A stretch of DNA of 64,000 bases from Macrostomum hystrix (lineage: Eukaryota > Platyhelminthes > Macrostomidae), in assembly GCA_950097015.1 (NCBI GenBank), contig CATNEN010000001.1, positions 5,007,001 through 5,071,000 of the forward strand, read 5' to 3'. This document shows, one piece after another, positions 23,855 through 34,473 of this stretch. A model generated the notes under the pieces. The model had not been told where the DNA came from and searched no databases. It saw only the letters and a list, made by a program, of their open reading frames with translations. Both the position numbers and the translations under genes were made by a program. Position 1 is the first letter of the stretch, and the number at the start of each line of letters is the position of its first letter.

Positions 23855-26800
23855 CAGCAAGCAAAAGCTATATTGAACCAGAATTTCAACCCTACAATGT
23901 GTGTATAGGTCTATTTTTAGAAGCATAGCCTTGAGGAGATACTGTCAGTTTGAAGGGAGTCTATTACGTAATCAGTATTGGCCAACTCATGCCCACCATT
24001 CACACTGGGTGATGAGCAGTCGATGCCTTACTCGCAACTCAAAAGTCTTGTCAGTCTAATTTTTTTTGTCATTTTTCTCCTAGTTTAGATGCAGGCAGGA
24101 AGAATTTCTGAAACAATTGTGAGAAAAAGCAGGGTAACACTTTTTTGGTTTTACATCCCAGCAGTCTACACATTTAGATATTTTTGCTATGAAGGGCATT
24201 CACTAATCTGAAAGACTTACTCGCAATGGATGAAAGTTATCGACATTAATTTCTGCTTCTAAGCAAAGAAATTTACAATTTTAGACTGTTCTGTTTTTTG
24301 AAAAAAAAAATGACCAGCTTGATAATCACAATATTTTTTCCATTTGAATTGGCACGATAGTTAAAAGCCTGCTGTTTTACTGATCTGCATGCATTTCACC
24401 AAATGTTACTAGGGTTATACTGAAATTTGATCCGAAATCTCTCGTCTCTCATCTCTCCTATGTCTCATCTACCGTGTCTCATCTCTCCCGTGTCTCATCT
24501 CTCCCCCGTCTCATCTCTTCCCTGTCTCATCTCTCCTGTGCCTCATCTCTCCACTGTCTCATATCTCTCCTTTCTCATCTCTCCCCTGTCTCATCTCCCG
24601 TATCTCATCTCTCCCCTGTCTCATCTTTCACATGTCTCATCTCTCCCGTGTCTCATCTCTCCCGTGTCTCATCTCTCCCGTGTCTCATCTCTCCCCCGTC
24701 TCATCTCTCCCCCGTCTCATCTCTTCTGTGTCTCATCTCTCCACTGTCTTATCTCTCCCCTGTCTCATCTCTCCCGTGTCTCATCTCCCGTGTCTCATCT
24801 CTCCCGTGTCTCATCTCCCGTGTCTCATCTCTCCCGTATCTCATCTCTCCCGTGTCTCATCTCTCCCGTGTCTCATCTCTCCCGTGTCTCATCTCTCCCG
24901 TGTCTCATCTCTCCCGTGTCTCAACTCTCCCGTGTCTCATCAACCGTGTCTCATCTCTCCCGTGTCTCATCTCTCCCGTGTCTCATCTCTCCCGTGTCTC
25001 ATCTCTCCCGTGTCTCATCTCTCCCGTGTCTCATCTCTCCCGTGTCTCATCTCTCCCGTGTCTCATCTCTCCCGTGTCTCATCTCTCCCGTGTCTCATCT
25101 CTCCCGTGTCTCAACTCTCCCGTGTCTCATCAACCGTGTCTCATCTCTCCCGTGTCTCATCTCTCCCGTGTCTCATCTCTCCCGTGTCTCATCTCTCCCG
25201 TGTCTCATCTCTCCCGTGTCTCATCTCTCCCGTGTCTCATCTCTCCCGTGTCTCATCTCTCCCGTGTCTCATCTCCCGTGTCTCATCTCTCCCGTGGATC
25301 ATCTCCCGTGTCTCATCTCTCCCGTGTCTCATCTCTCCCGTGTCTCATCTCTCCCGTGTCTCATCTCTCCCGTGTCTCATCTCTCCCGTGTCTCATCTCT
25401 CCCGTGTCTCAACTCTCCCGTGTCTCATCAACCGTGTCTCATCTCTCCCGTGTCTCATCTCTCCCGTGTCTCATCTCTCCCGTGTCTCATCTCTCCCGTG
25501 TCTCATCTCTCCCGTGTCTCATCTCTCCCGTGTCTCATCAACCGTGTCTCATCTCTCCCGTGTCTCATCTCTCCCGTGTCTCATCTCCCGTGTCTCATCT
25601 CTCCCGTGTCTCATCTCTCCCGTGTCTCATCTCTCCCGTGTCTCATCAACCGTGTCTCATCTCTCCCGTGTCTCATCTCTCCCGTGTCTCATCTCTCCCG
25701 TGTCTCATCTCTCCCGTGTCTCATCAACCGTGTCTCATCTCTCCCGTGTCTCATCTCTCCCGTGTCTCATCTCTCCCGTGTCTCATCTCTCCCGTGTCTC
25801 ATCCACCGTGTCTCATCTCTCCCGTGTCTCATCCACCGTGTCTCATCTCTCCCGTGTCTCATCCACCGTGTCTCATCTCTCCCGTGTCTCATCTCTCCCG
25901 TGTCTCATCTCTCCCGTGTCTCATCTCTCCTGTGTCTCATCTCTCCTGTGTCTCATCTCTCCCGTGTCTCATCTCTCCCGTGTCTCATCTCTCCCGTGTC
26001 TCATCAACCGTGTCTCATCTCTCCCGTGTCTCATCAACCGTGTCTCATCTCTCCCGTGTCTCATCTCTCCCGTGTCCCATCTCTCCCGTGTCTCATCTCT
26101 CCCGTGTCTCATCTCTCCCGTGTCTCATTTCTCCCGTGTCTCATCAACCGTGTCTCATCTCTCCCGTGTCTCATCAACCGTGTCTCATCTCTCCCGTGTC
26201 TCATCTCTCCCGTGTCTCATCTCTCCCGTGTCTCATCTCTCCCGTGTCTCATCTCTCCCGTGTCTCATCAACCGTGTCTCATCTCTCCCGTGTCTCATCT
26301 CTCCCGTGTCTCATCAACCGTTTCTCATCTCTCCCGTGTCTCATCAACCGTTTCTCATCTCTCCCGTGTCTCATCCCTCCCGTGTCTCATCTCTCCCGTG
26401 TCTCATCTCTCCCGTGTCTCATCCACCGTGTCTCATGCATAGAGCAACTTTTTTGTAAAACAATTGCCGAAAGTAAAAAAAAAATTCTTTAGCAAAACAA
26501 ATTTTCTCTTCATATGACGGGCAGCTTGTTTTAAAAAAGCTAACTTACAAAGTCAGTCGAGTTTTCGACGCAATGATTGACAGATTCATTTTCTAGGCAC
26601 TCGCTAGTAGAGGATAAGAAAGTGAAATTTAGCACATTCCGATGATGTGTTGAAGGCTAGTTTGGGATCTGGGAATGCCGAGCAGATTGGGCCAGTTTGG
26701 ATAAATGAATTTTTCTCTTGAAATCAATCTGGTACGAATTACTTTGTACGCTTGCATTAAAGAATGGAATTTACAAAAGTGTAGAATATGCTTTTAGTTT

Positions 26801-29800
26801 GGAGTTATTGCTAGATAGAAAGAAGATATCAGGGAGTGGAGAAGGAAGGGAGAGGCGAATGTAAGGGTATAAAGAAAAACATACGAGTACTAGAGAAAAA
26901 TTTAGAGTACGAAACGCAAATGTTGAAAAATCGGGGGTAGAGGAATCGGGGGGTAGAGAAATCGGGGGTAGAGGAATCGGGGGTAGAGGAATCGGGGGTA
27001 GAGGAATCGGGGGTAGAGGAATCGGGGGGTAGAGAAATCGGGGGTAGAGGAATCGGGGGGTAGAGAAATCGGGGGTAGAGGAATCGGGGGGTAGAGAAAT
27101 CGGTGGGTAGAAGAATTGGGGGTAGAGAAATCGGGGGTAGAGGAATCGACGGGGTAAAGAAATTGGGGGTAGAGAAATCGGGGGTAAGAGGATCGGGGGG
27201 TAGAGGAATCGGGGTAGATGAATCGGGGTAGAGAAGAGAGTGAAAGAGAGATAAGACTCAGTCAAAAGTAGAGAGGAAAATAGTTAAATGTCTTGCTAAC
27301 ATTGTCCCTGTGGAGTCTGGAATCGAACTCCAAACCTTCAGGTTTAACACTTCATTCAATAGTCACCTAATCCTTTGATCTGTGATTGACATGACTTGAT
27401 TGTATCTGTTAATGAATCATAATATTTTTACAATTATCTATTCCTGAATATTAGTTATCGTTTATTGTAATGATGTCACTAAATATCATAGAAAACCAAT
27501 CTTAATCGTCAGAACTTTTAAAGAACAAAAGCTTTGTTATGTGTCAATATTTCTCCCGTTGGGTAAAGAAAGTCATATTGAAAAGTGCTTTGTCAACCTC
27601 CTAGATGAAGTTAAACTATTGGATCAATTAGTCATTGTTGCGTATGAAAACTAGAAAAATATTTTTTCTTTGTGTCTTCTTTCGAATGATGAACTGACTT
27701 AATCGTGACATTAAGGCTGCAATTCGTCCTACACCACGGTTAAGCCTTGTCATTGCTGGACTTTTCTACTATATTAATATTAATTATATTGCGTTGTTCT
27801 ACGGTTGCATTGATACGTATAATACAATGAGAGTTAGGGAGAGGGAATGAGAGTTAAGGAGAGGGACTGATAGTTAAGGAGAGGGAATGAGAGTTAAGGA
27901 GATAGAATGAGAGTTAATGAGAGGGAATGAGAGTTAAGGAGAGGGAATGAGAGTTAAGGAGAGGGACTGAGAGTTAAGGAGAGGGATAGAGAGTTAAGGA
28001 GAGGAAATAAGAGTTAAGGAGAGGGAATGAAAGTTAAGGAGAGGAAATGAGAGTTAAGGAGAGGAAATAAGAGTTAAGGAGAGGGAATGAGAGTTAAGGA
28101 GAGGGATAGAGAGTTAAGGAGAGGGATAGAGAGTTAAGGAGAGGAAATAAGAGTTAAGGAGAGGAAATGAGAGTTAAGGAGAGGGACTGAGAGTTAAGGA
28201 GAGGGATAGAGAGTTAAGGAGAGGAAATAAGAGTTAAGGAGAGGGAATGAAAGTTAAGGAGAGGAAATGAGAGTTAAGGAGATAGAATGAGAGTTAATGA
28301 GAGGGAATGAGAGTTAAGGAGAGGAAATGAGAGTTAATCAGAGGGAATGAGAGTTAAGGAGAGGGACTGAGAGTTATGGAGAGGGAATGCGAGTTAAGGA
28401 GAGGGAATGAAAGTTAAGGAGAGGGATTGAGAGTTAAGGAGAGGGAATGAGAGTTAATGAGAGGGAATGAGAGACTGTGAAGGAAGATAGGAGAGATAGC
28501 GAAAGAGCAAGGGAAAAAATTAATAAAAGGCGGTTAAAATATTATCCCAAGTTCAATTGGATTATTCAATCCTAAAAAACAAATCCAGGTATTTAGAAAG
28601 ATCCGAGTGAATTTGGTTCATAAATTTTAACTGCGTTGTTTAGTTTTTTGATACAGTAAATTACCTTAAATCAACAGAAACGTAGGTATAGTGCTCTTCT
28701 TAGATCCGATCTAAATTGGTTTAGGTTTAATCTGCGCAACAGATATTTTATTTCGCGATCTAAATCTTGATTTTCTTAGTATTTAAAACAAAAGAATCAT
28801 AATTATTTATTTTCTAAACATTGATCTAAAGACGCGCCTCGTTCGTTTTATTATTATTAATCCCAAAATAAATGTTCCCCTGTCTCTCACTCTTCGCCTC
28901 ATAGTTTCTTTTCAGTTTTTCAGCTCTTATCTCACCCTTCAAGAACCATTTATCTCACCCTTTAAGTACATTTATCTCACCCTTCAAGTACCATTTATCT
29001 CACCCTTCAAGAACCATTTATGTCACCCTTCAAGTACCATCTATCTCACCCTTCAGGTACCAATTATCTCACCCTTCAAGAACCATTTATCTCACCCTTC
29101 AAGTACCAATTATCTCACCCTTCAAGAACCATTTATCTCACCCTTCAAGAACCATTTATCTCACCCTTCAAGTACCCTTTATCTCACCCTTCAAGTACCA
29201 ATTATCTCACCCTTTAAGTACCATTTATCTCACCCTTCAAGTACCCATTATCTCACCCTTCAAGTACCATTTATCTCACCCTTCAAGTACCAATTATCTC
29301 ACCCTTCAAGTACCATTTATCTCACCCTTCAAGTACCAATTATCTCACCTTTTATCGCGTCGCAAATCTGGCCTTGATCTAAATTTCGCTCTGAAGTAAA
29401 ACAAAAAAACTAAAAATAGGATCTAGCATTCTCTATCTAAAATTTTCTCTATCTCAAATAATCTGTATCACTTTAAAGTTGAGCTTTGTAACTAACGCTA
29501 CAATTTCATCATTAGGCCAAACTAGACGAAATCCTTTGGACTATCGACTTTGTTGTAAACTGAGACTGGCCAATGGTAAAAAATAGGTTTACTTCTATCT
29601 ATAATGATTCGAGAATCGATTCAATCCTTGCGCAGAATGACTTTTCCATGTGACCTGAGTACAGGAGGCTGGAGCTAACTGATGCGGCGCTTGGATGGCA
29701 CAGAGGTGAAAGTTTGAGTTCAGGTCAAGTAATGAAGAGTTTTATGACAAGTGTCATTTAATTCAGGTCATGAGTGCAGGGACTTTTGATTGAAACTTCA

Positions 29801-32800
29801 GGAAGAAGTCATCAAAACTTCAGGACGAAGTAATGGAAACTTCAGGATGAAGTTATTGAGACTTGAGGATCAAGAAGTAATTGAAAATTCAGGAAAAAGT
29901 AATTAAAACATCAGGACGAAGTTATTGAAACTTCAGGGCGAAGTTATTGAAACTACGGGAAAAAGTTTCTGAAACTTCAGGACGAAGTATTGAAAACTTC
30001 AGGACGAAGTAATTGAAACTTCATGACGAAGTTATTAAAACTTCAGGACAAAGTAATTGAAACTTCAGGATCAAGAAGTTATTGAAATTTCAGGATCAAG
30101 AAGTAATTGAAACTTCAGGAAAAAAAGTAATTAAAACATCAGGACGAAGTTATTGAAACTTCAGGGCGAAGTTATTGAAACTACGGGAAAAAGTTTCTGA
30201 AACTTCAGGACGAAGTATTGAAAACTTCAGGACGAAGTAATTGAAACTTCAGGAAAAAAAGTAATTAAAACATCAGGACGAAGTTATTAAAACATCAGGA
30301 CGAAGTTATTGAAACTTCAGGGCGAAGTTATTGAAACTACGGGAAAAAGTTTCTGAAACTTCAGGACGAAGTATTGAAAACTTCAGGACGAAGTAATTGA
30401 AACTTCAGGAAAAAAGTAATTAAAACATCAGGACGAAGTTATTGAAACTTCAGGGCGAAGTTATTGAAACTACGGGAAAAAGTTTCTGAAACTTCAGGAT
30501 GAAGTATTGGAAACTTCAGGACGAAGTTATTGAAACTTCAGGATCAAGAAGTAGTTGAAACTTCATGACGAGGCAATTGAAACTTCATGACGAAGTTATT
30601 GAAACTTCATGACGAAGTTATTGAAACTTCAGGAAAAATTTATTGAAACTTCATGACGAAGTTATTGAAACTTCATGACGAAGTTATTGAAACTTCAGGA
30701 AAAATTTATTGAAACTTCATGACGAAGTTATTGAAACTTCAGGACAAAGTAATTGAAAAGTAATGGCGACTTGAGGACAAGCTTTAAAAAGAAAATTGAG
30801 ACATCATTGTCTCATCAGTGAGATATAATTTGGGCAAACTCGAATGTTCGAATATTGGTCGCGAATGAAAAGCTGACTAGAAATGTCCAACAACACAGAA
30901 AAAACTTCCGATCCCTGGTCAGACGGGGTCAAGGGAGATTCGGCGATCATTTTGTTGTAGCAGTCCGCGATGCTCTCTCTATTGCTCCCATTTTTTGTTT
31001 CACTGTTCCCGCATGACTGACAGCACAGGCGGTCTTGTCACATCATTGCGCAGTTTTGGAATCCGAAAACGGGCATCGGAACTCGCCCAAGCAAACGGAA
31101 AGTGGGAAGTGGGAATGACTGCGGGATAAAAGGAAGAGGGCTGTTGCTTGGGGGAAAGAGCAATGTTTTTTAAAAGTCATTCGATGCATTTGGAAATCGT
31201 GACCGATGTCGAAATATCTCCCATTTTTGTCTAATAGCAAAATGCTTGGGAAAGCATTTGTTGGGCAAAAAATAGATTTTTTCGAGAATGAAAGTCATTT
31301 TCAGCTGTTTTGTTATATTATCTGCAAGTTTAATGTCTCTTCTATCTGCTGTCTCTTCTATCTACTGTCTCTTCTATCTGATGTCTCTTCTGTCTACTGT
31401 CTCTTCTGTCTACTGTCTCTTCTGTCTACTGTCTCTTCTAACTGCTGTCTCTTCTATCTACTGTCTCTTCTATCTGCTGTCTCTTCTATCTACTGTCTCT
31501 TCTATCTGCTGTCTCTTCTGTCTACTGTCTCTTCTATCTGCTGTCTCTTCTGTCTACTGTCTCTTCTATCTGCTGTCTCTTCTATCTACTGTCTCTTCTA
31601 TCTGATGTCTCTTCTATCTGCTGTCTCTTCTAACTGCTGTCTCTTCTATCTGCTGTCTCTTCTATCTGCTGTCTCTTCTATCTACTGTCTCTTCTATCTG
31701 ATGTCTCTTCTATCTGCTGTCTCTTCTAACTGCTGTCTCTTCTATCTGCTGTCTCTTCTATCTGCTGTCTCTTCTATCTGCTGTCTCTTCTATCTGCTGT
31801 CTCTTCTATCTACTGTCTCTTCTATCTGATGTCTCTTCTATCTGCTGTCTCTTCTAACTGCTGTCTCTTCTATCTGCTGTCTCTTCTATCTACTGTCTCT
31901 TCTATCTACTGTCTCTTCTATCTGATGTCTCTTCTATCTGCTGTCTCTTCTAACTGCTGTCTCTTCTATCTGCTGTCTCTTCTAACTGCTGTCTCTTCTA
32001 TCTGCTGTCTCTTCTATCTGCTGTCTCTTCTATCTGCTGTCTCTTCTATCTGCTGTCTCTTCTATCTGCTGTCTCTTCTAACTGCTGTCTCTTCTATCTG
32101 CTGTCTCTTCTATCTACTGTCTCTTCTATCTACTGTCTCTTCTATCTGATGTCTCTTCTATCTGCTGTCTCTTCTAACTGCTGTCTCTTCTATCTGCTGT
32201 CTCTTCTATCTACTGTCTCTTCTATCTGCTGTCTCTTCTAACTGCTGTCTCTTCTATCTGCTGTCTCTTCTATCTGCTGTCTCTTCTATCTGCTGTCTCT
32301 TCTATCTGCTGTCTCTTCTATCTGCTGTCTCTTCTATCTACTGTCTCTTCTATCTGCTGTCTCTTCTATCTACTGTCTCTTCTGTCTACTGTCTCTTCTA
32401 TCTGATGTCTCTTCTATCTACTGTCTCTTCTATCTGCTGTCTCTTCTATCTGCTGTCTCTTCTATCTACTGTCTCTTCTGTCTACTGTCTCTTCTATCTG
32501 CTGTCTCTTCTAACTGCTGTCTCTTCTATCTGCTGTCTCTTCTATCTACTGTCTCTTCTATCTACTGTCTCTTCTATCTGATGTCTCTTCTATCTGCTGT
32601 CTCTTCTAACTGCTGTCTCTTCTATCTGCTGTCTCTTCTATCTACTGTCTCTTCTATCTGCTGTCTCTTCTAACTGCTGTCTCTTCTATCTGCTGTCTCT
32701 TCTATCTGCTGTCTCTTCTATCTGCTGTCTCTTCTATCTGCTGTCTCTTCTATCTGCTGTCTCTTCTATCTGCTGTCTCTTCTATCTGCTGTCTCTTCTA

Positions 32801-34473
32801 TCTGCTGTCTCTTCTATCTACTGTCTCTTCTATCTGCTGTCTCTTCTATCTGCTGTCTCTTCTATCTGCTGTCTAAATTTTGATCTTTTCTCTCTTCTTT
32901 AAAATTAAATGAAAAAAGTAAATATTAATTAAAAAGTAATGATAAAAGCAGCTTTACGTAAGCGTCCTCACATAAGAGTATTATCGACTCATTTACATGA
33001 ACAGAACAGGAGGAGCCGCTTCTTTGTTGTCTTAGTTTTGCGCAAATTTTTCCCCTAAAGGGTTAAAGCGACTGTATCAAGCTTATCAGCTTTCTGTACA
33101 GTTTTCCCACATCAGCCTTTTTCAGGTTTTAATTGCGTAGGCAAACGGGTCAAGCAGAGGATTCGGTGAAAACATGCCACAGAATTGGAAGATATTTTCT
33201 TGAACAGCAGAAGTTGTTTCATGGGCAGTACGCCAAGGTTATCGAAGGTCTATAGAGCTGTTTGTCCCAAGCTTGCTTGGGTGTTGATTCTGCTTCTGAA
33301 GAAGACTTTGTCTTTTTAGGAAAAAATCTTATCAGCTTCAGTTGGGTATTCGCTTCAAACAGTTGATTCCTCTTTTTTTGCACGACTGACCCGAATCTTA
33401 TAATTGGCAAACTAAAGTGTTTCCTTGCTGCTTTCACGGGACAAGCATCATGTAGACCCATTTGGAACTAAAGTAACTATTTACTTTAACTAGTAACTAG
33501 AATTATATAATAAAATAATAATAATTGCTGGAGGGCTGCGGGCTATGGCACATGGTGGCACTGGATCCGTAGTCAGCGAGTAGGCGATTCTGCCCATTTC
33601 GCTGACTCCTGAGCACGACTTTCTCATCGTCAGGCAGTATACACTCTCATTGTGCCTTGGAGGTTGGCCCTCAAGGGCGTAAATTGCACGACAAGCCCAC
33701 AAGCCTTCTCTCCGCGGCTGCGCCCCAAATAAATATGGACTCGCCGAGGAATCGAACACAGGGTGCTTCGTGCGAGAGTCTAACGCGTAAAAGCACTTTA
33801 TTTACGTACCGAAAAGTGAATGTGAAGTAGTGCTGCGATGACACAAGCGGCTGTTTTGGATAAGAATTTTTGCATAGGCCAGTTTGACCACCAGCCTCGG
33901 CCATGCCCTCGCTGTAAGGCGTGTTAGTATTGAAACAATGCAATACATTCTCGCACAACGGATCAACATCGGGTATGTAGAGGTGATTGAACCAGATCAA
34001 GATTCGATGCTGACTGTCGGCGAGCAGGTGCACTTGGCATGTGAAATTCGACGGATATGGTTCGTGTCCGAATCGATGCGAATGAATCTCGACCGCGTTG
34101 ACTGGCACCTGCATGACACCTCGCCGGGTCACAAGCAAGTCGTCTCGATAAATGCAGTCGCGTGTCAGATAGACTGCAAAAAAAGGTTATGAATTAATGT
34201 CTTTGCTGGCAGAAATAGTAGTGCACACGATTTTACTATGCATACAAATTTTTTTAAAAGCAAGACGTATATTACGAGTATATTGTATATTATTCGTTCT
34301 TTATAGTTCTCCGGACCCGGATGCAAGAGGGAGCAGAAGTGAAATTCAAACAAGCTACAAGACTCACAGCGTCTAATCCCATTCTCTGCTACCGGGTCTG
34401 TCGTTGATGCTGACGAGAAAATAGAATACCATCCTAATGCATATAAATAAATCCAACAGCTAAAGCTCTTCAT
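18820..34473 (-). CDS. CUB + LDLa single-pass receptor with polyQ cytoplasmic tail
   Basis: Four coding exons on the minus strand: 34473-34368, 34173-33810, 20773-20343, 19754-18820. All joins are phase-consistent and give 611 aa. Signal peptide 1-23 (MKSFSCWIYLYALGWYSIF). CUB domain about 42-185: starts DCIYRD, has YPSNFTCQVHLL, ends FTFR then DPSAGFRL. The CUB fold is completed only across the 13 kb intron 2, which supports the join. LDL-receptor class A module ending at about 294: WCLPRDALCDGVVHC plus PNGSDEQTELC with the calcium-binding DG..C..GSDE pattern. Transmembrane helix about 329-357, a cysteine cluster CCCYRC, then a 250-residue tail with many glutamine runs. The last residues VQL fit a class II PDZ ligand (inference). 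CUB-LDLa-TM layout resembles Neto-like auxiliary receptors but with one CUB only; ligand unknown. Confidence 0.85.
18950..19095. repeat. Coding CTG/CAG trinucleotide runs (polyQ)
   Basis: CTG repeats on the + strand encode glutamine runs in the minus-strand CUB-LDLa tail (longest about 16 uninterrupted codons near 18953-19000, with further runs near 19060, 19265, 19365 and 19470). Interruptions by CAT/CAC histidine and TTG suggest moderate stability. Antisense frames read as polyL and polyA and are shadows. Confidence 0.9.
19755..20342. repeat. Intron 3 of the CUB-LDLa gene with a short CCAGGGAAA repeat
   Basis: AT-rich intron. At about 20025-20130 an 18-bp unit, GGGAAACTCCAGGGAAATCC, repeats about six times. 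The donor (GTTAGT) lies at 20342 and the acceptor at 19755. Confidence 0.75.
20880..21345. repeat. 20-bp minisatellite (TCTGGATAGTCTAGGGATTA)
   Basis: About 23 copies of an exact 20-bp unit. The right-hand copies are identical and the left-hand copies variable (GGCTAGT for GGATAGT), so homogenisation is recent at one side. Begins about 100 bp upstream (on the transcript) of the LDLa exon acceptor. Confidence 0.96.
21346..21970. other. Unique intronic DNA
   Basis: Part of the 13 kb intron 2 of the CUB-LDLa gene. AT-rich, no coding signal or repeat seen. Confidence 0.45.
21975..22650. repeat. 12-bp minisatellite (CTCCCTCACACT)
   Basis: Array of CTCCCTCACACT and CTCCCTCACTCT with occasional GCCTCACACT and GCCCTCACTCT variants. 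Almost pure pyrimidine plus A on the + strand. Intron 2 of the CUB-LDLa gene. Confidence 0.95.
23178..23390. repeat. Three 95-bp units, each with a TTCTAWWWWTAGAA palindrome
   Basis: TTCTATATTTAGAA at 23182-23195 and 23277-23290, and TTCTATTTTTAGAA at 23373-23386, spaced 95 and 96 bp. The first two are followed by AAAAYCGG and then TCACGTGA (23217-23224 and 23313-23320). The core CTAWWWWTAG equals the MEF2 consensus and TCACGTGA an E-box; whether they bind anything is unknown. Confidence 0.7.
23771..23850. repeat. (CAG)n microsatellite
   Basis: About 27 perfect CAG units inside intron 2 of the CUB-LDLa gene, read as CTG on the transcript. Perfect trinucleotide runs this long are expected to be highly variable in length. 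The polyL frame over it is not a gene. Confidence 0.97.
23923..24425. other. Unique intronic DNA
   Basis: Intron 2 of the CUB-LDLa gene between the CAG microsatellite and the 16-bp array. Nothing recognised. Confidence 0.4.
24436..26436. repeat. 16-bp minisatellite, family B (TCTCATCTCTCCCGTG)
   Basis: About 2 kb of TCTCATCTCTCCCGTG with shortened variants (TCTCATCAACCGTG, TCTCATCCACCGTG, TCTCATCTCCCGTG) dispersed irregularly. Intron 2 of the CUB-LDLa gene. The array at 47120-48778 consists of the reverse complement of the same unit. All three + frames are open (SHLSRVSSLPCLISPV), an artefact. Confidence 0.96.
26437..26925. other. Unique intronic DNA
   Basis: Intron 2 of the CUB-LDLa gene. 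No recognisable feature. Confidence 0.4.
26930..27235. repeat. 15-16 bp purine-rich minisatellite (AGAGGAATCGGGGGT)
   Basis: About 20 copies of AGAGGAATCGGGGGT alternating with GAGAAATCGGGGGT. Long G runs (GGGGG) recur every 15-16 bp on the + strand, so G-quadruplex formation is conceivable on the non-template strand of a minus-strand transcript. Confidence 0.93.
27309..27345 (-). other. tRNA-like T-arm relic
   Basis: On the minus strand, GGAGTTCGATTCC is a good Pol III B box within a T-arm-like hairpin, followed by ACTCCACA. No matching A box or acceptor strand upstream, so this is not an intact tRNA gene; a truncated tRNA or SINE head is more likely. Confidence 0.4.
27346..27820. other. 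Unique intronic DNA
   Basis: Intron 2 of the CUB-LDLa gene. No feature recognised. Confidence 0.4.
27825..28475. repeat. 20-bp minisatellite (GAGAGTTAAGGAGAGGGAAT)
   Basis: About 32 copies of GAGAGTTAAGGAGAGGGAAT with variants GGGACTGA, GGGATAGA and GGAAATAA. Purine-only on the + strand, hence pyrimidine-rich in the host transcript. Confidence 0.96.
28476..28925. other. Unique intronic DNA
   Basis: Intron 2 of the CUB-LDLa gene. No feature recognised. Confidence 0.4.
28928..29352. repeat. 23-bp minisatellite (ATCTCACCCTTCAAGTACCA)
   Basis: About 18 copies of ATCTCACCCTTCAAGTACCA plus TTT or ATT; GAACC replaces GTACC in several. Intron 2 of the CUB-LDLa gene. Confidence 0.95.
29353..29790. 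other. Unique intronic DNA
   Basis: Intron 2 of the CUB-LDLa gene; contains one CTAAAAATAG at 29410. Nothing else recognised. Confidence 0.4.
29795..30770. repeat. 22-bp minisatellite (GAAACTTCAGGACGAAGTTA) with higher-order copies
   Basis: Units of GAAACTTCAGGACGAAGTTA plus TT, with variants (AAAACATCAGGACG, GAAACTACGGGAAAAAG). The variant string ACTACGGGAAAAAGTTTCTG recurs at about 29953, 30180, 30335 and 30466, showing multi-unit block duplication. Confidence 0.95.
30771..31325. other. Higher-GC intronic segment, possible decayed exon
   Basis: Less AT-rich than its surroundings. The minus strand holds a 50-codon open stretch around 31010-30850 with RLCCQSCGN and SIADCYNKM, but there is no phase-compatible acceptor, and the CUB exon joins the LDLa exon perfectly without it. 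I leave it unassigned. Confidence 0.3.
31330..32875. repeat. 16-bp minisatellite (CTGTCTCTTCTATCTG)
   Basis: About 96 copies of CTGTCTCTTCTATCTG with single-base variants (CTATCTA, CTAACTG, CTGTCTA, CTATCTGATG). The very regular 16-bp period spans 1.5 kb in intron 2 of the CUB-LDLa gene. Confidence 0.97.
32876..33500. other. Unique intronic DNA
   Basis: Intron 2 of the CUB-LDLa gene. An 80-codon minus-strand frame (33461-33219) has no recognisable similarity and no supporting splice sites; treated as chance. Confidence 0.4.
33503..33795 (-). mobile_element. tRNA-derived SINE-like element, copy 3
   Basis: Minus-orientation copy with 3' tail ATAATAATAATT, body CTCCTGAGCACGACTTTCTC and a degenerate head (GTTCGATTCC on the minus strand). 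An internal deletion removes the CA-rich segment. The head begins about 15 bp inside the intron from the CUB exon donor (GTACGT at 33809), so the insertion nearly touches the splice site. Confidence 0.8.

Noticed and set aside
24427-26492. Three overlapping open frames of over 600 codons (SHLSRVSSLPCLISPV repeats)
   Set aside because: All arise from a 16-bp unit lacking stop codons; open in all three frames, no non-repeat domain, no start context.
30850-31240. Possible extra exon with CCQSC (PLAC-like) on the minus strand
   Set aside because: No acceptor in the needed phase, and the flanking CUB and LDLa exons join perfectly without it.
33219-33461. 80-codon minus-strand frame starting with ATG
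   Set aside because: No similarity recognised; located in the long intron of the CUB-LDLa gene; phase-incompatible.
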